64,000 bases of DNA. Origin: Aricia agestis (Eukaryota > Arthropoda > Insecta > Lepidoptera > Lycaenidae). Both the position numbers and the translations under genes were made by a program. The notes under the pieces were generated by a model. That model did no database searches. It was not told the origin of the DNA and saw only the letters and a list, made by a program, of their open reading frames with translations. Each line of letters opens with the position of its first letter. Position 1 is the first letter of the stretch. The stretch spans positions 4,835,262 through 4,899,261 of the forward strand of contig NC_056418.1 of assembly GCF_905147365.1 (NCBI RefSeq), given 5' to 3'. Shown in pieces: positions 1-11,564 of this stretch.

Positions 1-237
1 TACTTTAGGGTGTGTGCGTGTTCCTTGTAGAGAGTTCAGTGTGAAAGTTGCAGCGCTGAAAGACCAAATTTTTTTTTCACTTTGTATGGAGAAACTCGTG
101 ACGCTCAGGCCCTTGCCCATACAAAAGTGAAAAAAAAATTTCGTCTTTCAGAGCTGCTACTTTCATAGTGAACTCTCTACAAGGAACACGTCCGCACCCT
201 AAAGTATTATCACTTATTTTTGTTACACACTGTATAT
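1..237. mobile_element. MITE, family M1 (cut by window start)
   Basis: The first 38 bases (TACTTTAGGGTG... to ...GAGAGTTCA) are the reverse complement, with few mismatches, of about 171-208, so the piece folds into a long hairpin. The outer end (TTATCACTT...TTTTGTTACAC, to 237) is present only on the right because the window begins inside the element. Related copies lie at 4315-4545, 35140-35405, 38754-39400 and 50765-51655. No coding capacity. The superfamily is not resolved. Confidence 0.75.
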
Positions 238-1013
238 AGATTTTTAAAATAATATTTTGGGTATAATAAATGACAAAAGCTTTATTGAATCGAAAATTCT
301 CTTACGACTTAAACTGTATTCTTGCATTACTCTATGAAACATAACTAAAAAAACCGGCGAAGGTACGATACAACTAAGCTTTCGCTGTAAGATTCCCCAG
401 AAAAACGGAGTAATCGGCTGGTACGCTCGAAATCTAAAGCGAAAAATACGTCGTATTATGTTCTTACAGCCGTAAATCTCAAACGGTTTGGTGTTTTTAT
501 AAAGTCAATAAACAATGTTACAATTGAAACAATATCGATTATTAGTTGTATTATCCTTTTTCAATTATTTCAATAATTTTTTATACTATTACAATTATTT
601 TGATATGGTTAAATAGGTAACAAAATTAACTTTCATATGAGACATCACACATTTGTTTTGGACCACTGTACGCTGCACTATAAACAAAATAGCTTATTTT
701 GTCTCTCCTGAACAAAACTATTTTTGATATTACGCCTTTATTGCCCGGGGCCAGCGATTTCTTTACATTTAGATAAAAAATAATAGAAATAGAGTATACC
801 AAAATAGGCATCTTACATAATACTTGCAGATCCAAAATGGTGCAAAAAGTGATCAAACCAAAATGGGCAAAGGTAGGCGTAAACAGTATCCAATACCCTG
901 TATTTACATTTCAATATCAGACATGTTTTGCGTCTTAACTACCTTACTAGTAAAGTCAACTTTAAAAATGTAACCCGCCAAATTTTTGTATGAGCTTGCC
1001 AAGATGATTGGTG
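238..1013. other. AT-rich spacer, nothing recognised
   Basis: No exon, RNA gene or repeat boundary could be supported here. The small open frames show no family motif. Confidence 0.4.
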
Positions 1014-1014
1014 G

Positions 1015-1080
<66 letters not shown>
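1014..1080. repeat. (TA)n microsatellite
   Basis: An uninterrupted run of about 33 TA units. It sits where the 5' end of the Helitron at 1014-3439 should be, and that family begins TCTATATATTAAT, so the array probably grew from the TA-rich Helitron end. Confidence 0.9.
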
Positions 1081-1082
<2 letters not shown>

Positions 1083-1120
1083 GAAAAATGGGGAAACGTA
1101 GGTGCATGAAATTTCGCACA

Positions 1121-3025
1121 TAAATAAATAAATAAATAAAAATTGTTTTATTTCTGAATAAATTTGAATCAAATATTTTCAGAATGTTGAACTACATGTT
1201 GCCTACCACCGGTTCGGGAACTAACCCGGCGAGAAGAACCGGCGTAAGAAACTCGCACGGGGCCACTTTTTAGTAAAAAAGTGGAAAATTTGTCTTTTAA
1301 AAAAATAAAATTTACAATGTAAATAACTTAATCTATACAATATGAATACACAATTGTAAGTCACATATAATAAATGTAGAAGCAGCCTTGCAAGCAGCCA
1401 TCCTACTCCCAAGATGTGCTATCGTTTAGGAAATCTTTGACCGTATAGTAGGCTTTGGCACACAAACGTTCTTTAATTACTTTTTTAAATTTATTAATTG
1501 ATAGATTTTGAACGTTTTCCGGGATTTTATTGTAAAGGCGTATACATTGACCTTTAAAAGATTTACTTATTTTGCTAAGTCTGATCACTGGTATTTCCAG
1601 CTTGTGCCTATTTCTAGTGTTTCTACCGTGACTATCACTATTAGTTTTAAATTTAGTTAAATTCTTTCTAACATACAATACATTATCCAAAATGTATTGA
1701 GAAGCAACAGTTAGAATACCAATTTCTTTAAACTTTTCTCTCAGAGATTCAAAAGCTGACATTTTATAAATTGAGCGTATAGCTCGCTTCTGCAGCACAA
1801 AAATTGTATTGATGTCGGCAGCGTTTCCCCATAAAAGGATACCATAAGACATTCTGCTGTGAAAATAACTAAAATAAACTAGTCTTGCCGTGTCTTCATC
1901 AGAAATTTCCCTAATTTTTCTGACTGCATATGCTGCAGAACTGAGCTTACCTGCAAGATTAGCAATATGAGGACCCCACTGTAATTTACTATTTAATGTA
2001 ATGCCTAAGAATATAGTGGAGTCCACCAAATTCATTTTCTCATCATTTAATAGTAAATTGGTTTGAACTTGCCTAACATTGGGCAAAGTAAATTTTAAAC
2101 ATTTGGTTTTCTTAGAGTTTAAAAGTAAGTTATTAACATTAAACCAATGTACTATTTTTGAGAGAGCACTATTTACCTCGTCGTAATTTAACTGCCGTCA
2201 CTTCACTTTAAAAATAAGTGAAGTGTCATCAGCAAAAAGTAACATCTCATTATCCTTAACTAGATAAGGTAAGTCATTAATGTAGATGAGAAAAAGAAAT
2301 GGTCCTAAAATGGATCCCTGTGGTACACCTAATTCTATTTTGGTCCCATTGGATCTTTTACTATTAACTTCAACCCTTTGAGTCCTATTTTTGAGGTAAG
2401 AAGTCAAAAGGCTGAGTGCTGAGTCCCTTATGCCATAGTGGTGCAATTTTTTGACTAAAGTAGCATGTTCGACACAGTCAAATGCCTTAGAGAGGTCACA
2501 AAAAATACCTAAGGCATCCTGCGACTCCTCCCAAGCTTCAAATATGCTACAAAGAAGACCTATACCAGCATCCGTTGTGGAACGACCCTTAGTAAAACCG
2601 TATTGGTTATTGTGTAATAAATTATTTAAATTAAAATGTAACAGTAATTGCTGTAAAATTATTTTTTCAAATATTTTACTAAGAGTCGGTAAAATCGAAA
2701 TAGGCCGGTAATTAGTCGGATCTGATTTAATTCCCGCTTTAAATAAAGGTACGACCTTACTGTGCTTCATTAAGTCAGGAAAAACACCACTCTTAATGCA
2801 GTCATTGAAAATTATTGCCAGATGAGGAGCTATGATGTCAATTATCGATTTAATAATTTTTGTAGACATGCCCCAGAGATCAGTAGTATTTTTAATATTC
2901 AACAATTTAAAGGTATCAATAATATCTCTAGGGCTAATTTCCCTAAACTTGAAATTGACATCACATTCCTTTACATTGTCTCTGAGTAGCTTTTCAGCAG
3001 CTTCTGGTGAGGAATTTAGATTATA
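1121..3025 (-). mobile_element. 5'-truncated CR1/Daphne-like LINE
   Basis: In minus orientation it runs from mid reverse transcriptase at 3025 to a 3' UTR ending in tandem TTTA units at 1121-1140. Microsatellite-type 3' tails rather than poly(A) are usual for the CR1 superclade. The host Helitron sequence resumes on both sides, and CACA is present at 1117-1120 and 3026-3029, consistent with a 4-bp target duplication. The upstream endonuclease region is missing through 5' truncation. Confidence 0.8.
1403..3025 (-). pseudogene. LINE reverse transcriptase, 3' half, one in-frame stop
   Basis: The upstream part (3025-2198) carries reverse-transcriptase blocks: NYRPISILP, NQYGFTKGRST, DLSKAFDCVEH, GVPQGSILGP and the catalytic FADDTS. 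The downstream part (to the TAG at 1403) carries the thumb and C-terminal region, with FLGITLNSKLQWGPHI and SYGILLWGN. The two parts are in the same frame, separated only by a TGA at 2198-2200. This looks like one CpG transition (CGA to TGA), so the copy is young but broken. The frame is open at the 5' junction, so there is no native start. The protein would copy LINE RNA at a nicked target; endonuclease and ORF1 are absent. Confidence 0.85.
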
Positions 3026-3570
3026 CACAGTTATAGTTTATATGGTGATGGTGCATCGAGCTAATATTATTTTAAAATTATGCTTTTATCATATATATTT
3101 TTAACAAATAAAACGTTACACACACTACGACACTACTACTAGGAAAAATGACAGATTTTTGAGTGACAAGCCTATACATACGAATTATACTCTTTTATTT
3201 ATGGTTGAAGTCTGTTGACAACAAGTTGACAAATTGAAAATGGATTATAGTTTTTTTTATTGAATCTTAGATACCTACTATTAGACAATGCTTACACGGC
3301 CAGTCTGAGATCAGGTAAGTCCCAGAGACAAGAGTTAAAAAAAAATTATAAAGTCAATGTTTTTTACATAATATAGGTAGGTAGTAGTCCTAATGTCGTT
3401 GAAATTAAGGTTGAATTTCGACCATTGGGCGATCTCTAGTCTAATATATTATGTTATGTTATGTTTCTGACCTACAAGGCCTTACAAACTCTACGCCTCA
3501 ATTGGAAGGTGACTGAAACTTCTTTCTAGTTTCTTGCTAGTTAGGTATATTGCGTGATTTTCATCGTCCT

Positions 3571-3707
3571 CTCTAATGTTTAAGAGTTTGCACTTACAAG
3601 CTAAATTACATCCATACCACCAGTACCACGATATCGTGGTCTAAACGGTTTTTCTGATTGGTGCTGAATATAAAGCTCGTAAGTGCAAACTCTTAAACTT
3701 TAGAGGA
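3571..3707. mobile_element. Small MITE with ~32-bp terminal inverted repeats
   Basis: The ends CTCTAATGTTTAAGAG... and ...CTCTTAAACTTTAGAG are inverted copies over about 32 bases with two mismatches. The interior contains the palindrome CCACGATATCGTGG. No coding capacity. Confidence 0.65.
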
Positions 3708-4074
3708 TTGGTTTGGTGATTGGACCTTGTTTTAGTGATTGGTTACGGTTGTCGATCCTGGCTTGCAAGAATACTAGTGGTGGCAATATGGTAGGCCAAT
3801 ACCTGATTAAAAAAAAAACTGCTTAGCTTTCATTTTTCTGATCGTACCAGTCCTGGCACACCTATGACCGCACCTAAAAGGTATTCTAATACCAAGACTT
3901 ATATTTAATTACAGTTGACTTTAGTTCATTAATTGTGAGCGAAGGAAGCAATTAAGATACTTGGAGTCATTAATACAGGTCTTTGTCCAAGGATCGAGAG
4001 ACGACTAAGCACTGCCATTACATCACCGTCATCTTCTGGGAAAACCGAAGTGATGAAAAATTTAACGAAATTAA

Positions 4075-4212
4075 AGGGGCTGTTTCACCTCTTATTGATA
4101 AATGCCGGATAGGCTACAACTTAACTTGACAGATAGAGTATGAAGTATCTGTCAGATAAGTCGTAGATAGCCTATCCGGCACTTATCAGGAAGTGGTGAA
4201 ACAGGCCCTTAG
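4075..4212. mobile_element. MITE, family M3 (GGGCCTGTTTCACC ends)
   Basis: Left end GGGGCTGTTTCACCTCTTAT is inverted at the right (AAGTGGTGAAACAGGCCC). TGCCGGATAGGCTA and AGCCTATCCGGCA pair further in. A second copy is at 16791-16933. The ends abut TTA/TTAA. Confidence 0.75.
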
Positions 4213-4314
4213 TATCCAAGGTGGTCGAAGATTGTCTCTTTTATATAAAAATCTATTTAGTAAATTACGCCATAATTGGATATTATCATATTATTACCTA
4301 AGATTTAAGAATAC

Positions 4315-4545
4315 AATGTGTAACAAAATTAAGTGATAATACTTTAGGGTGTGTATGAGTCTCCTGTATAGAATTCACTGTAAGAATAGCGTCGCTGTAA
4401 AAGCAATTTTTTTTTAATTTTGTATGGGGATACTCGTGACGCTGGGGCGCTTGCCCATACAAATCCCAAAATATTGGTCTTTTAGCGCGTTGCTACTTTC
4501 ACAGTGAACTCTCTACAAGGAACACATACGGTGTGTATAAAGTAG
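4315..4545. mobile_element. MITE, family M1
   Basis: Begins GTGTAACAAAATTAAGTG and ends in ACTCTCTACAAGGAACACAT followed by a degraded terminus. Same end sequences as the element at window start. The left arm is more diverged than the right. Confidence 0.65.
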
Positions 4546-4666
4546 GTAGACGATACCGGTGTCATTTGCAAATGTTTACGCAAAAAATACTCATGCCGTG
4601 TGCGCCTGTACCAGCATTATTTATCAAAAACCAATAAACAATTTATTTTGATTATTAGTATCATAA

Positions 4667-5084
4667 CATAAAATTAGTGATGGGCAACTCGAGTCAATAA
4701 CTCGAGTTAACTCGAGTTGGGCGTAATTCGAACCCACTCGAGTTGAATTCTCTCTGACTCGAGTTTATAAACCGCCAAAAATACATAAATAAATGATTCC
4801 ATTTCAACTAATAATTATCTTTTTTACTTACATTATTATAAATAAATAATATAAAAATAAATGAAAGAATTGATACAGATAAAAAATATCATTTGTCGGT
4901 TCCAATTTTTTAACTATTTATGAGAAGCTGAGGGAATAAACTGGTAAAAATTCAAAAAAAGCATTCACTTGTCCATCCAGTTAACTCGAGTTACGTAACT
5001 CGAGTTCAACCCGAGTTACGTGAATTTTAACTCGGGTTAAATCGAGTTTAGTTTTTTCCGAGTTGGCACATCACTACATAAAAT
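4667..5084. mobile_element. hAT-type MITE with 8-bp target duplication
   Basis: The element proper is 4675-5076. Its ends TAGTGATGGGCAACTCG and CGAGTTGGCACATCACTA are inverted repeats. The perfect 8-bp duplication CATAAAAT flanks it at 4667-4674 and 5077-5084, the hAT hallmark. Both subterminal regions are packed with AACTCGAGTT-type motifs. Confidence 0.85.
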
Positions 5085-5326
5085 AGATGTAAACCTTTCT
5101 AATTTAACCATCGCACTATATTAATAAGTGTTTCTACAGCGATTAACATATTAACAAGATAAATGATATTATAAATTAGTTAACCGAAGTTTATTTCGCA
5201 ATATTACCGACACCTAACCGAAGATTTATTGTAACATCGGCCCAAGCGTCTTGCACAAACATTAGTGGGTCAAAAACACACCTAAACCCAAATACTAGTT
5301 GTACAATCACCTGCTTATCTCTGTTA

Positions 5327-5370
5327 GGTCCGTCTTGTAGTTAAGAAATACTTTAACTACAAGACGGACC
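5327..5370. repeat. Perfect 17-bp hairpin
   Basis: GGTCCGTCTTGTAGTTA at 5327-5343 is perfectly inverted at 5354-5370 around a 10-base loop. It may be a MITE relic; no other copy was seen. Confidence 0.7.
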
Positions 5371-5611
5371 CTATAGCTAGCCATTTGGTATATCCACACT
5401 AGTATATCCCACAATCTGAACATTTTGTGGTACACTTTTCGGAAAAATCATCATCAACCAACATAGTAAATTTATTTTTATTTGTAGATGTGTCATCATC
5501 AGTCAGTCAAGGCTTCTAGTAAGTGTAATTACCGAAGTTAACTATAAAAAATTTCAAGAAAAGAGCGTATCTTAAAAGTCCTGCAAAGCCAGCAACTGTT
5601 CTGATGCTGCG

Positions 5612-5690
5612 AGTGTCCATGGGCGACGGTTGTTGCTTTCCATCCTTTCCATCAAGTGACCCGTTTGCTTGTTTGCCCCCTAATTTTATA
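5612..5690 (+). mobile_element. SINE-1 3' fragment
   Basis: Shares GTGTCCATGGGCGACGG, TGACCCGTTTGCTTG and TTTGCCCCCTAATTTTATA with the fuller SINE copies at 40430-40757 and 63286-63613. Only the 3' tail remains. Confidence 0.7.
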
Positions 5691-5734
5691 TAAAAAAATT
5701 ACGGACAAAGCGAAACAATAAAAATTCTCAAAGC

Positions 5735-5905
5735 AAATTCTATTCACGCCCAAACCACTGAACCGATTTTGCTGAAATTTAGTATGGAGATACTATCAGT
5801 CTCGAACTCTCGACAATGGACATAGGATATTTGTTATGCAGGAAAGTGTACGGTTTCCGCGTTAAAAGCATTATTGCGCAACGGAGTTGCGGGCGTTATA
5901 TATAC
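5735..5905 (+). mobile_element. Helitron fragment, family HINE-B
   Basis: Contains the family core CACGCCCAAACCACTGAACC and the 3' hairpin GCAACGGAGTTGC followed by GGGCGTTAT, where intact copies read GGGCGTCATCTAG. Other copies: 22868-23082, 23997-24170, 31476-31705, 32130-32300, 34052-34252 (-), 35605-35785 (-), 58126-58335 (-). Confidence 0.7.
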
Positions 5906-7235
5906 TTATATATTATCTACTATTTTACATGCAACAGAATTTTGAAACCCTCAAACATATTGTGTACCTGTACAAATTGATTGTCAGCAATCGACTGTGA
6001 CCACTTAACACTTTTATTCGCAACATTACTTAATCATTCTAATTTACCTCCAATAGGACCTTATGCTGACCACATAAAGATGAAATTCAGAGGTAAAATA
6101 TTTACAAATGGACAATAATACAAACATATAGACACTTGTTTACAATAATGACGCAAGCGCCACCAAAATGGTGACATATTGTTCGTCAACCATCAACTGT
6201 CATACGTACCATTGCCATTCATGATACTATGTATTTAGAATGTATTGCTCTATCGATGAATTAGGAAAGTAAAAAAAATTGCAATGAGTTGACGGTTTGA
6301 TAGAAAGCAAATTCCATACTTAAAACCATACTATGTTATACTTACTTAATCCCATTAGTATTTACTATTTACTTACTTGGTTTGAAAGTGTGACTGTCTG
6401 TCTATTATATTTACTTAATAATATTTACGTAAGAACTGCATAACCAATTTTATAGACATAACTATGGAGATAATTTGAGGACCGGAAAATCAAGAAAATA
6501 TGTATGTTTCAGTGCGATAAACGAATTACCGAAGCTGAAGGAAACATAGTACTGAAGGAAACATAGTACTGAAGGAAACATAGTACTGAAGGAAACATAG
6601 TACTAAAGGAAACATAGTACTGAAGGAAACATAGTACTAAAATTACATTATGTTTATGTTACGTAATTCTAACAAAGTAGACATTTACTTAATGGGTATA
6701 ACATTCCCATATTTGCAGTTGCCACCAATACTCAACTTAGACGATTTCGAAAAGTTTAACTTCAAGAATCTTAAAAGGTGAAAAACGAAAGCAGACAAAT
6801 AAATAACAATATTGATGCAATCGATGAACTAACGCCGATATTTTCCGAACATGGGGCCTTTTCCATAAATAACTTGCAAGCTTTACGATGCCCAAATCTT
6901 GCCAAACCTGCTCGTATCAGATTTCGTTTAAATTATTCATGAAACGAACAATAGGCCGAATAAATATTTATGGACATTTTGACACCGATAAAGATTTTAG
7001 GGTTAAACGCTTACGAATATAGTGCGTTGCCCCTTAACAGTTTGGTTTCCTTTTTGGGAATGATTTTTGTATGTGAGAATCCTTTTTCATGAGGGTTTTT
7101 GATATTCCCTATGCTGTTAGGAGCATACCTGACAAACAAATGCCAAACCAGTACTCGTGTTTTCAAAAACTTTCAATAAGAATTTTCCGACACTTTCCTA
7201 CCTACCACCTGCCACTGGGCGGAGCTCTGTAGCAA
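5906..7235. other. Intergenic stretch, only a minisatellite recognised
   Basis: No exon-like sequence is supported. The minisatellite at 6535-6638 is the only clear structure. Confidence 0.4.
6535..6638. repeat. 17-bp minisatellite, about six units
   Basis: Unit CTGAAGGAAACATAGTA. Two of the units read CTAAAGG or CTAAAAT. The units are contiguous, with no spacers. Confidence 0.9.
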
Positions 7236-7239
7236 TATT

Positions 7240-7870
7240 AGGATCTTTCGTGTAAATAATATTTGGAAGTATTAGGTCATACCTAATATTATTTAAATTC
7301 TTACATTCTTTGATTCTTTGTTCGTGTAGGTACCTGGTACATATACCATGGTACATACACGAACTCAAAGAATGTAAGAATTTGGTGGCTGCTTTGTTTT
7401 TGGCACAAGTCAAGAACGGCGTGACTACCCAAGTACTGTCGAACAAATTGATTCATAGGCAGATGGCGGATGTGTGATTTGGTCGTTTTATATCAAACCC
7501 AGCCGACAGACGATTAACCAAAGACCTATTTTATGTCAATGCGATTAACATTGAATTGCCATAATTCGACCAAGCGACGTAGTTCCATCAACGGCCTATG
7601 ATCAATTTTTTCGATGGTACCTACACGAATTCAAAAAGTGTAAAAATTCGGGTGGCAGCTTTGTTTTCGGCACAAGTCCATAACGGCGTGACTGCCCAAT
7701 CTTGAATCTACTATCGAATAAATAGATTCATAGGCAGTGGACGGACCTACGTATTGGCATTATGTCAAACCCAGCCAACAGATTACAAGTTATAACCAAC
7801 ATTCACTGACGTAATCTTACCAAATGGTATATCATGTAGGTCCGTCAACTGTCTACGAATCCATTCCTTC
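7240..7870. repeat. Two diverged copies of a repeat joined at a hairpin
   Basis: About 7380-7600 and 7640-7870 share GGCACAAGTC, AACGGCGTGACT, GATTCATAGGCAG and CAAACCCAGCC. The left copy is preceded by an inverted pair, ATTCTTACATTCTTTGA at about 7299 and TCAAAGAATGTAAGAAT at about 7365. A further fragment of the family (GTCAAACCCAGCTGACAGAT) starts near 37568. Confidence 0.6.
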
Positions 7871-7897
7871 GATAGTACATGCAGTGGATCTTTGTTC

Positions 7898-8104
7898 AGC
7901 GGGGTTAAAATGGTCGCTTTGGAGAATCATATTATGAATCAAAATATGATTATTTTTTTTTAAATCGCAAAATGCAAGTGTGCTTGCAATTCATGGACCA
8001 GTAATTCGTACTAATTTGACATTTGTCAGTTTGACAGTTTTGACAATTCATTTGCTGAATTGATTGAGAGGAATTGCTAATTGTGACCATTTTAGCCCCG
8101 CAGA
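7898..8104. mobile_element. MITE with GCGGGGTTAAAATGGTC ends
   Basis: The left end GCGGGGTTAAAATGGTC is inverted at the right as GACCATTTTAGCCCCGC, one mismatch. The interior has several TTTGACA/TGTCAAA motifs. An inverted partial copy begins near 63800 and runs off the window end. No target duplication is visible. Confidence 0.7.
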
Positions 8105-9260
8105 TGAACCAGAATAAAAAAGAATGTCTGGACAAGACTTTATACTTTAACACCGACAGCGTCTTATCAGATGGTACTTTTTATCATTAACCATTTTATT
8201 TTCATTACCTTGCATACTGAACTTGACAGTAGTTTTGACCATATACAGAAATACCTTACTTCCGAATACCAGGACCTTGCGAATACCATGTATACTGAGC
8301 TATGTTACCTCGGAGTATTGTGACCCTAGTGTCGTGGTGTTAAGGTCTTGTCGGGGGCAAAATAAGTATGAATGGTAGTTGTCAACCTCGTGACGTCATA
8401 GTTGTACGTGACATGAGTTTACAAGAGTACGAATATGCTGTCAGGGTCGTTGTTTTCTGTGAACATCGTACTTCTTAATGAGTACTTGTAGAGTCCTCAG
8501 AGGACTTTCGCAAGAGACTACGCAAAAGTGTTACTATCAATTTGAAATGCTTTTAAAGAGATTAGAACAAGTACGTTCAACGAATATTTTGGACTCCATA
8601 ATGGGGTAACCTTAGAGAGTAGAGACTAGGCAAAAATACTCAGTAAGTACCTACAAAGCGCCTATTGTAAAGTTGCAAATTTTTTATATATCTTTCAAAA
8701 AAGGAGGTGGTTCTTTATAGTAAAAATAGCTAGCAACTTATAATATTCAAATTACTATGACTTTTGAAACAATAAATATTGTAACTTTTAAAAAATATGC
8801 TTGCAATAGGCGAAAAGCTACTAATTTCATGGATAATTTTCAAACTTATTATACGGTACGCACAAAATTGTTAATCTTATAATAATCGTTAATAATTTTT
8901 GTAAATTAATTACAAAAACCGTAGACGGCATAAAAACTTGTTAAAAAACCGACATGTTAGGTATGTGGTCATCACCAATCGTCATCGTAGAAAATAATCG
9001 AAAAACACTTCGCCACTTGACTCCGAATATACAAAAACGTAATATGTGATGCGCAAAAGATATTTCGCGTAAGTTTGTTTGAAGTCGGCCTACTGGTTAG
9101 CTTTGTCTGTTGTGGTTGAACTGTGCTCTCAGTTCGTTGACAAACGCGGATCGGTCATAAAACTCATACCATTTTTTTGTCCAAGCTACGTTTTCATGGC
9201 AGTAATTACTGGAGCTACATTTGAACGGTAAAATGTATCAGAGTTACCGTTCTATAATAA
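8105..9260. other. Intergenic stretch, nothing recognised
   Basis: AT-rich sequence with no supported exon, RNA gene or repeat boundary. A short GCGCCTATTG / CAATAGGCG pair near 8660 and 8803 may be a relic. Confidence 0.35.
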
Positions 9261-9465
9261 CTATGTCCACACTATGCAATTTCATCTTCAATTTTCGTCA
9301 TCATCTTTTTATTCAACTTTCGTTTGGCATATTCAATAATTGAATGCGTCAAAATCCACCCGCGTTGGAAAGAAAAGTGTCATAGCGTCGCGGGCATGTC
9401 TCACGTGCTTGCGCTATAGCGCAAGCCCTTGATGAACAAAAAAAGGCACAGTGTGGACAGAGCTA
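9261..9465. mobile_element. MITE with TGTCCACAC ends
   Basis: CTATGTCCACACTATGC and GCACAGTGTGGACAGAG are inverted ends. The interior has GCTTGCGCTATAGCGCAAGC. It resembles the TGTCCACAT element at 39420-39700. Confidence 0.6.
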
Positions 9466-10003
9466 TCCATTTCGATGGAACCATCAGTGTCAAGTAGTAA
9501 CCAAAGTTCAAATTAACGTGTTACGCTTGAGCCGAGTTTACAATAATCAAGTTAACCAATGACAGTTATTTATTTTGACTATTATTAGCTATAGCCTGCA
9601 CGCGTTATCTTTAATTGATATTCGTATATCCCAAAGGAATCGTACATTCTGGTGATCAATATTATAGTAACAGCCCTTCACCAATTCTCGTATAAACGTT
9701 TTCAGCAGTAAGACGGTAACAGACAGACATACACTTTCGTATTAAGGCGCTCCCCCTACGGAGATGCCGTAATTTACCGTATTTAGAGCCTTATAAACTC
9801 ATAATTTGAGAACTACAAAGTTATAATAAAAATACAGCAATAATCTTCGGCATATAAACATTCCTTTCGCCGTTATTAATTTCCTATTTTTGTTTATTAT
9901 ACTCATGATATCAGCTTCCAAAGTATTACCAATTTATTAAAAGCATACTTTCAGCATCTCCCTAGTTTTTACAAATTACGTTTATTTGAAACACACGACA
10001 ATA

Positions 10004-10050
10004 GTAGTTAGTGAAATTGTCAAACGACGATAGATAATTTCACTAACTAC
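10004..10050. repeat. 18-bp hairpin
   Basis: GTAGTTAGTGAAATTGTC at 10004-10021 is inverted at 10033-10050 with one mismatch and an 11-base loop. Confidence 0.65.
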
Positions 10051-10694
10051 TTATTCCCCGTTTTGCTCCGGTTGTTGTTTTTATTTTTCACTTATTACTT
10101 TCTTTTTTACTTTTTAATTATGAGACTATTTTGGTGATCTGCAGGACAGGCTCAGCATAGTGCAGACACCAAAGAATCACAATGGAAGTCAAATGTCTGT
10201 AATCTTAAAATAACTGCATAGTGCTATAATTTATTGTTACTTGTAATATTTTGCAACAGATGAATCTTTTGTTGCTTCAATAAAAAACTTTTATTAAATT
10301 ATTTGTTTTAAATTTGTTTTAGATCAATTTCGAACTAAGATAAGTAAAAAAAAATAAGATTTTTGCGCGATCTCGGCAACGCGTCAAATGTATGGTCAAG
10401 GTCGTTTGCTCGGGGGATGGCCTTAATAGTAAGATATTACGATTCACGCGTGTAGAACCATAATAACTATTATTAGGTAATTAATTTTATTAGTAATATT
10501 ACGTAATAATGTTAGTGTGGAATGTAGCTATTAAGCGTTTATTGCCAAAATTTATGTTCAGGTGAGGCACATTCCGTCTTTGAGCAACACGAGTTGTTGA
10601 GCCTTGGATTTATCAACTAAGGGACTGTGTCTTGGAAAATATATAGACGCTTTAAATCTGTTTTAAATCAATTATATTTTAGTAGAATTGGTAT

Positions 10695-10960
10695 CATAGA
10701 GGAGGGCGCGCTGGGTGGAGTTGAGTAAGTAAGCAAATTGCAAAATATGAAGAACGCATTTCATGAATGGGGTTGAACTCAGAAAAGCATGCATAATATT
10801 ATGATCCTGAATGTTGCCAGGACGACTCCTGGCAACATTCAGAATCATTATATTATGCATGCTTTTCAGAGTACCTAAGTTCAAGCCCATTCACAGAATG
10901 CGGTCCTCATATTTTTCATACGCAACTCTACCCAGCACCCGCTCGATCAAAAGGATCATT
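10695..10960. mobile_element. Foldback element with arms over 100 bp
   Basis: The centre is at about 10834 (CTGGCAACATTC on one side, GAATGTTGCCAG on the other). GCATGCATAATAT, the AATGGGGTTGAACT region and GCGCTGGGTGGAGTTG are all repeated inverted on the right with rising divergence outward. The small open frames crossing it on both strands are by-products of the symmetry. Confidence 0.75.
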
Positions 10961-11564
10961 TTTAATAATAATGTAAATACTATTCGTTCGTTCGTGGGTG
11001 AATTTCCCAAACGGCTTTTTTTTGTCTTCGTTGAAATTACTATGAAAAAAAGGGAATATTGTTGTAAATTATTTGTTTTACTATTCAATGGGTAGCTATA
11101 GGATTGTGGCAAAAATATAATATGCCTAGGACTATTACAAAGGTAGAAATAAATAACTTAAAGATCTATTTTTATCAAATCGGTGCTGTCCCTCTACTTT
11201 TTTTACAAACAAAAACGCTTACATACTAGAAAATATGAATAATTTATGGGTATAACTTATATTGTTTCGTAGAATATTGGTTAATTTATTATTATATGCC
11301 ATATTTTATTATATAATTAACGTTTATAATTACTTAGAGGCACAAATGTACTTGTCCTGAGAATTTTCCTCATATCGCTAGATAAAAGAAATTTGAGCTC
11401 TTCTTTTCATCGACGAGTCGGACAGTCTCACCACCCCAATTTTAATTTACTCCTTAGTGTGTGCTTCCACGCAGTCAAGACAGATTTGCATCAAACTTGC
11501 TTGAAGGCACGGATTAAGTTCCTATAGCGCTGTCCACGATATCACCGTAGTATGCGACATCAGA

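Larger units (their letters stand above)
1014..3439 (+). mobile_element. Non-autonomous Helitron, family HINE-A, split by a LINE
   Basis: The left piece (about 1081-1120) and right piece (3026-3439) together match the uninterrupted copy at 34628-35081. The 3' end has the Helitron signature: an imperfect hairpin GGTTGAATTTCGACC, about 12 bases, then CTAG at 3436-3439. Bases 1121-3025 are a LINE inserted inside it. The extreme 5' end has become a TA microsatellite. Confidence 0.75.

Noticed and set aside
6535..6638. Regular repeat array that could suggest CRISPR
   Set aside because: The 17-bp units are contiguous with no unique spacers; it is a minisatellite in animal DNA.
10672..11112. Small open frames on both strands around 10.8 kb
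   Set aside because: They read through a foldback element; their symmetry mirrors the palindrome.
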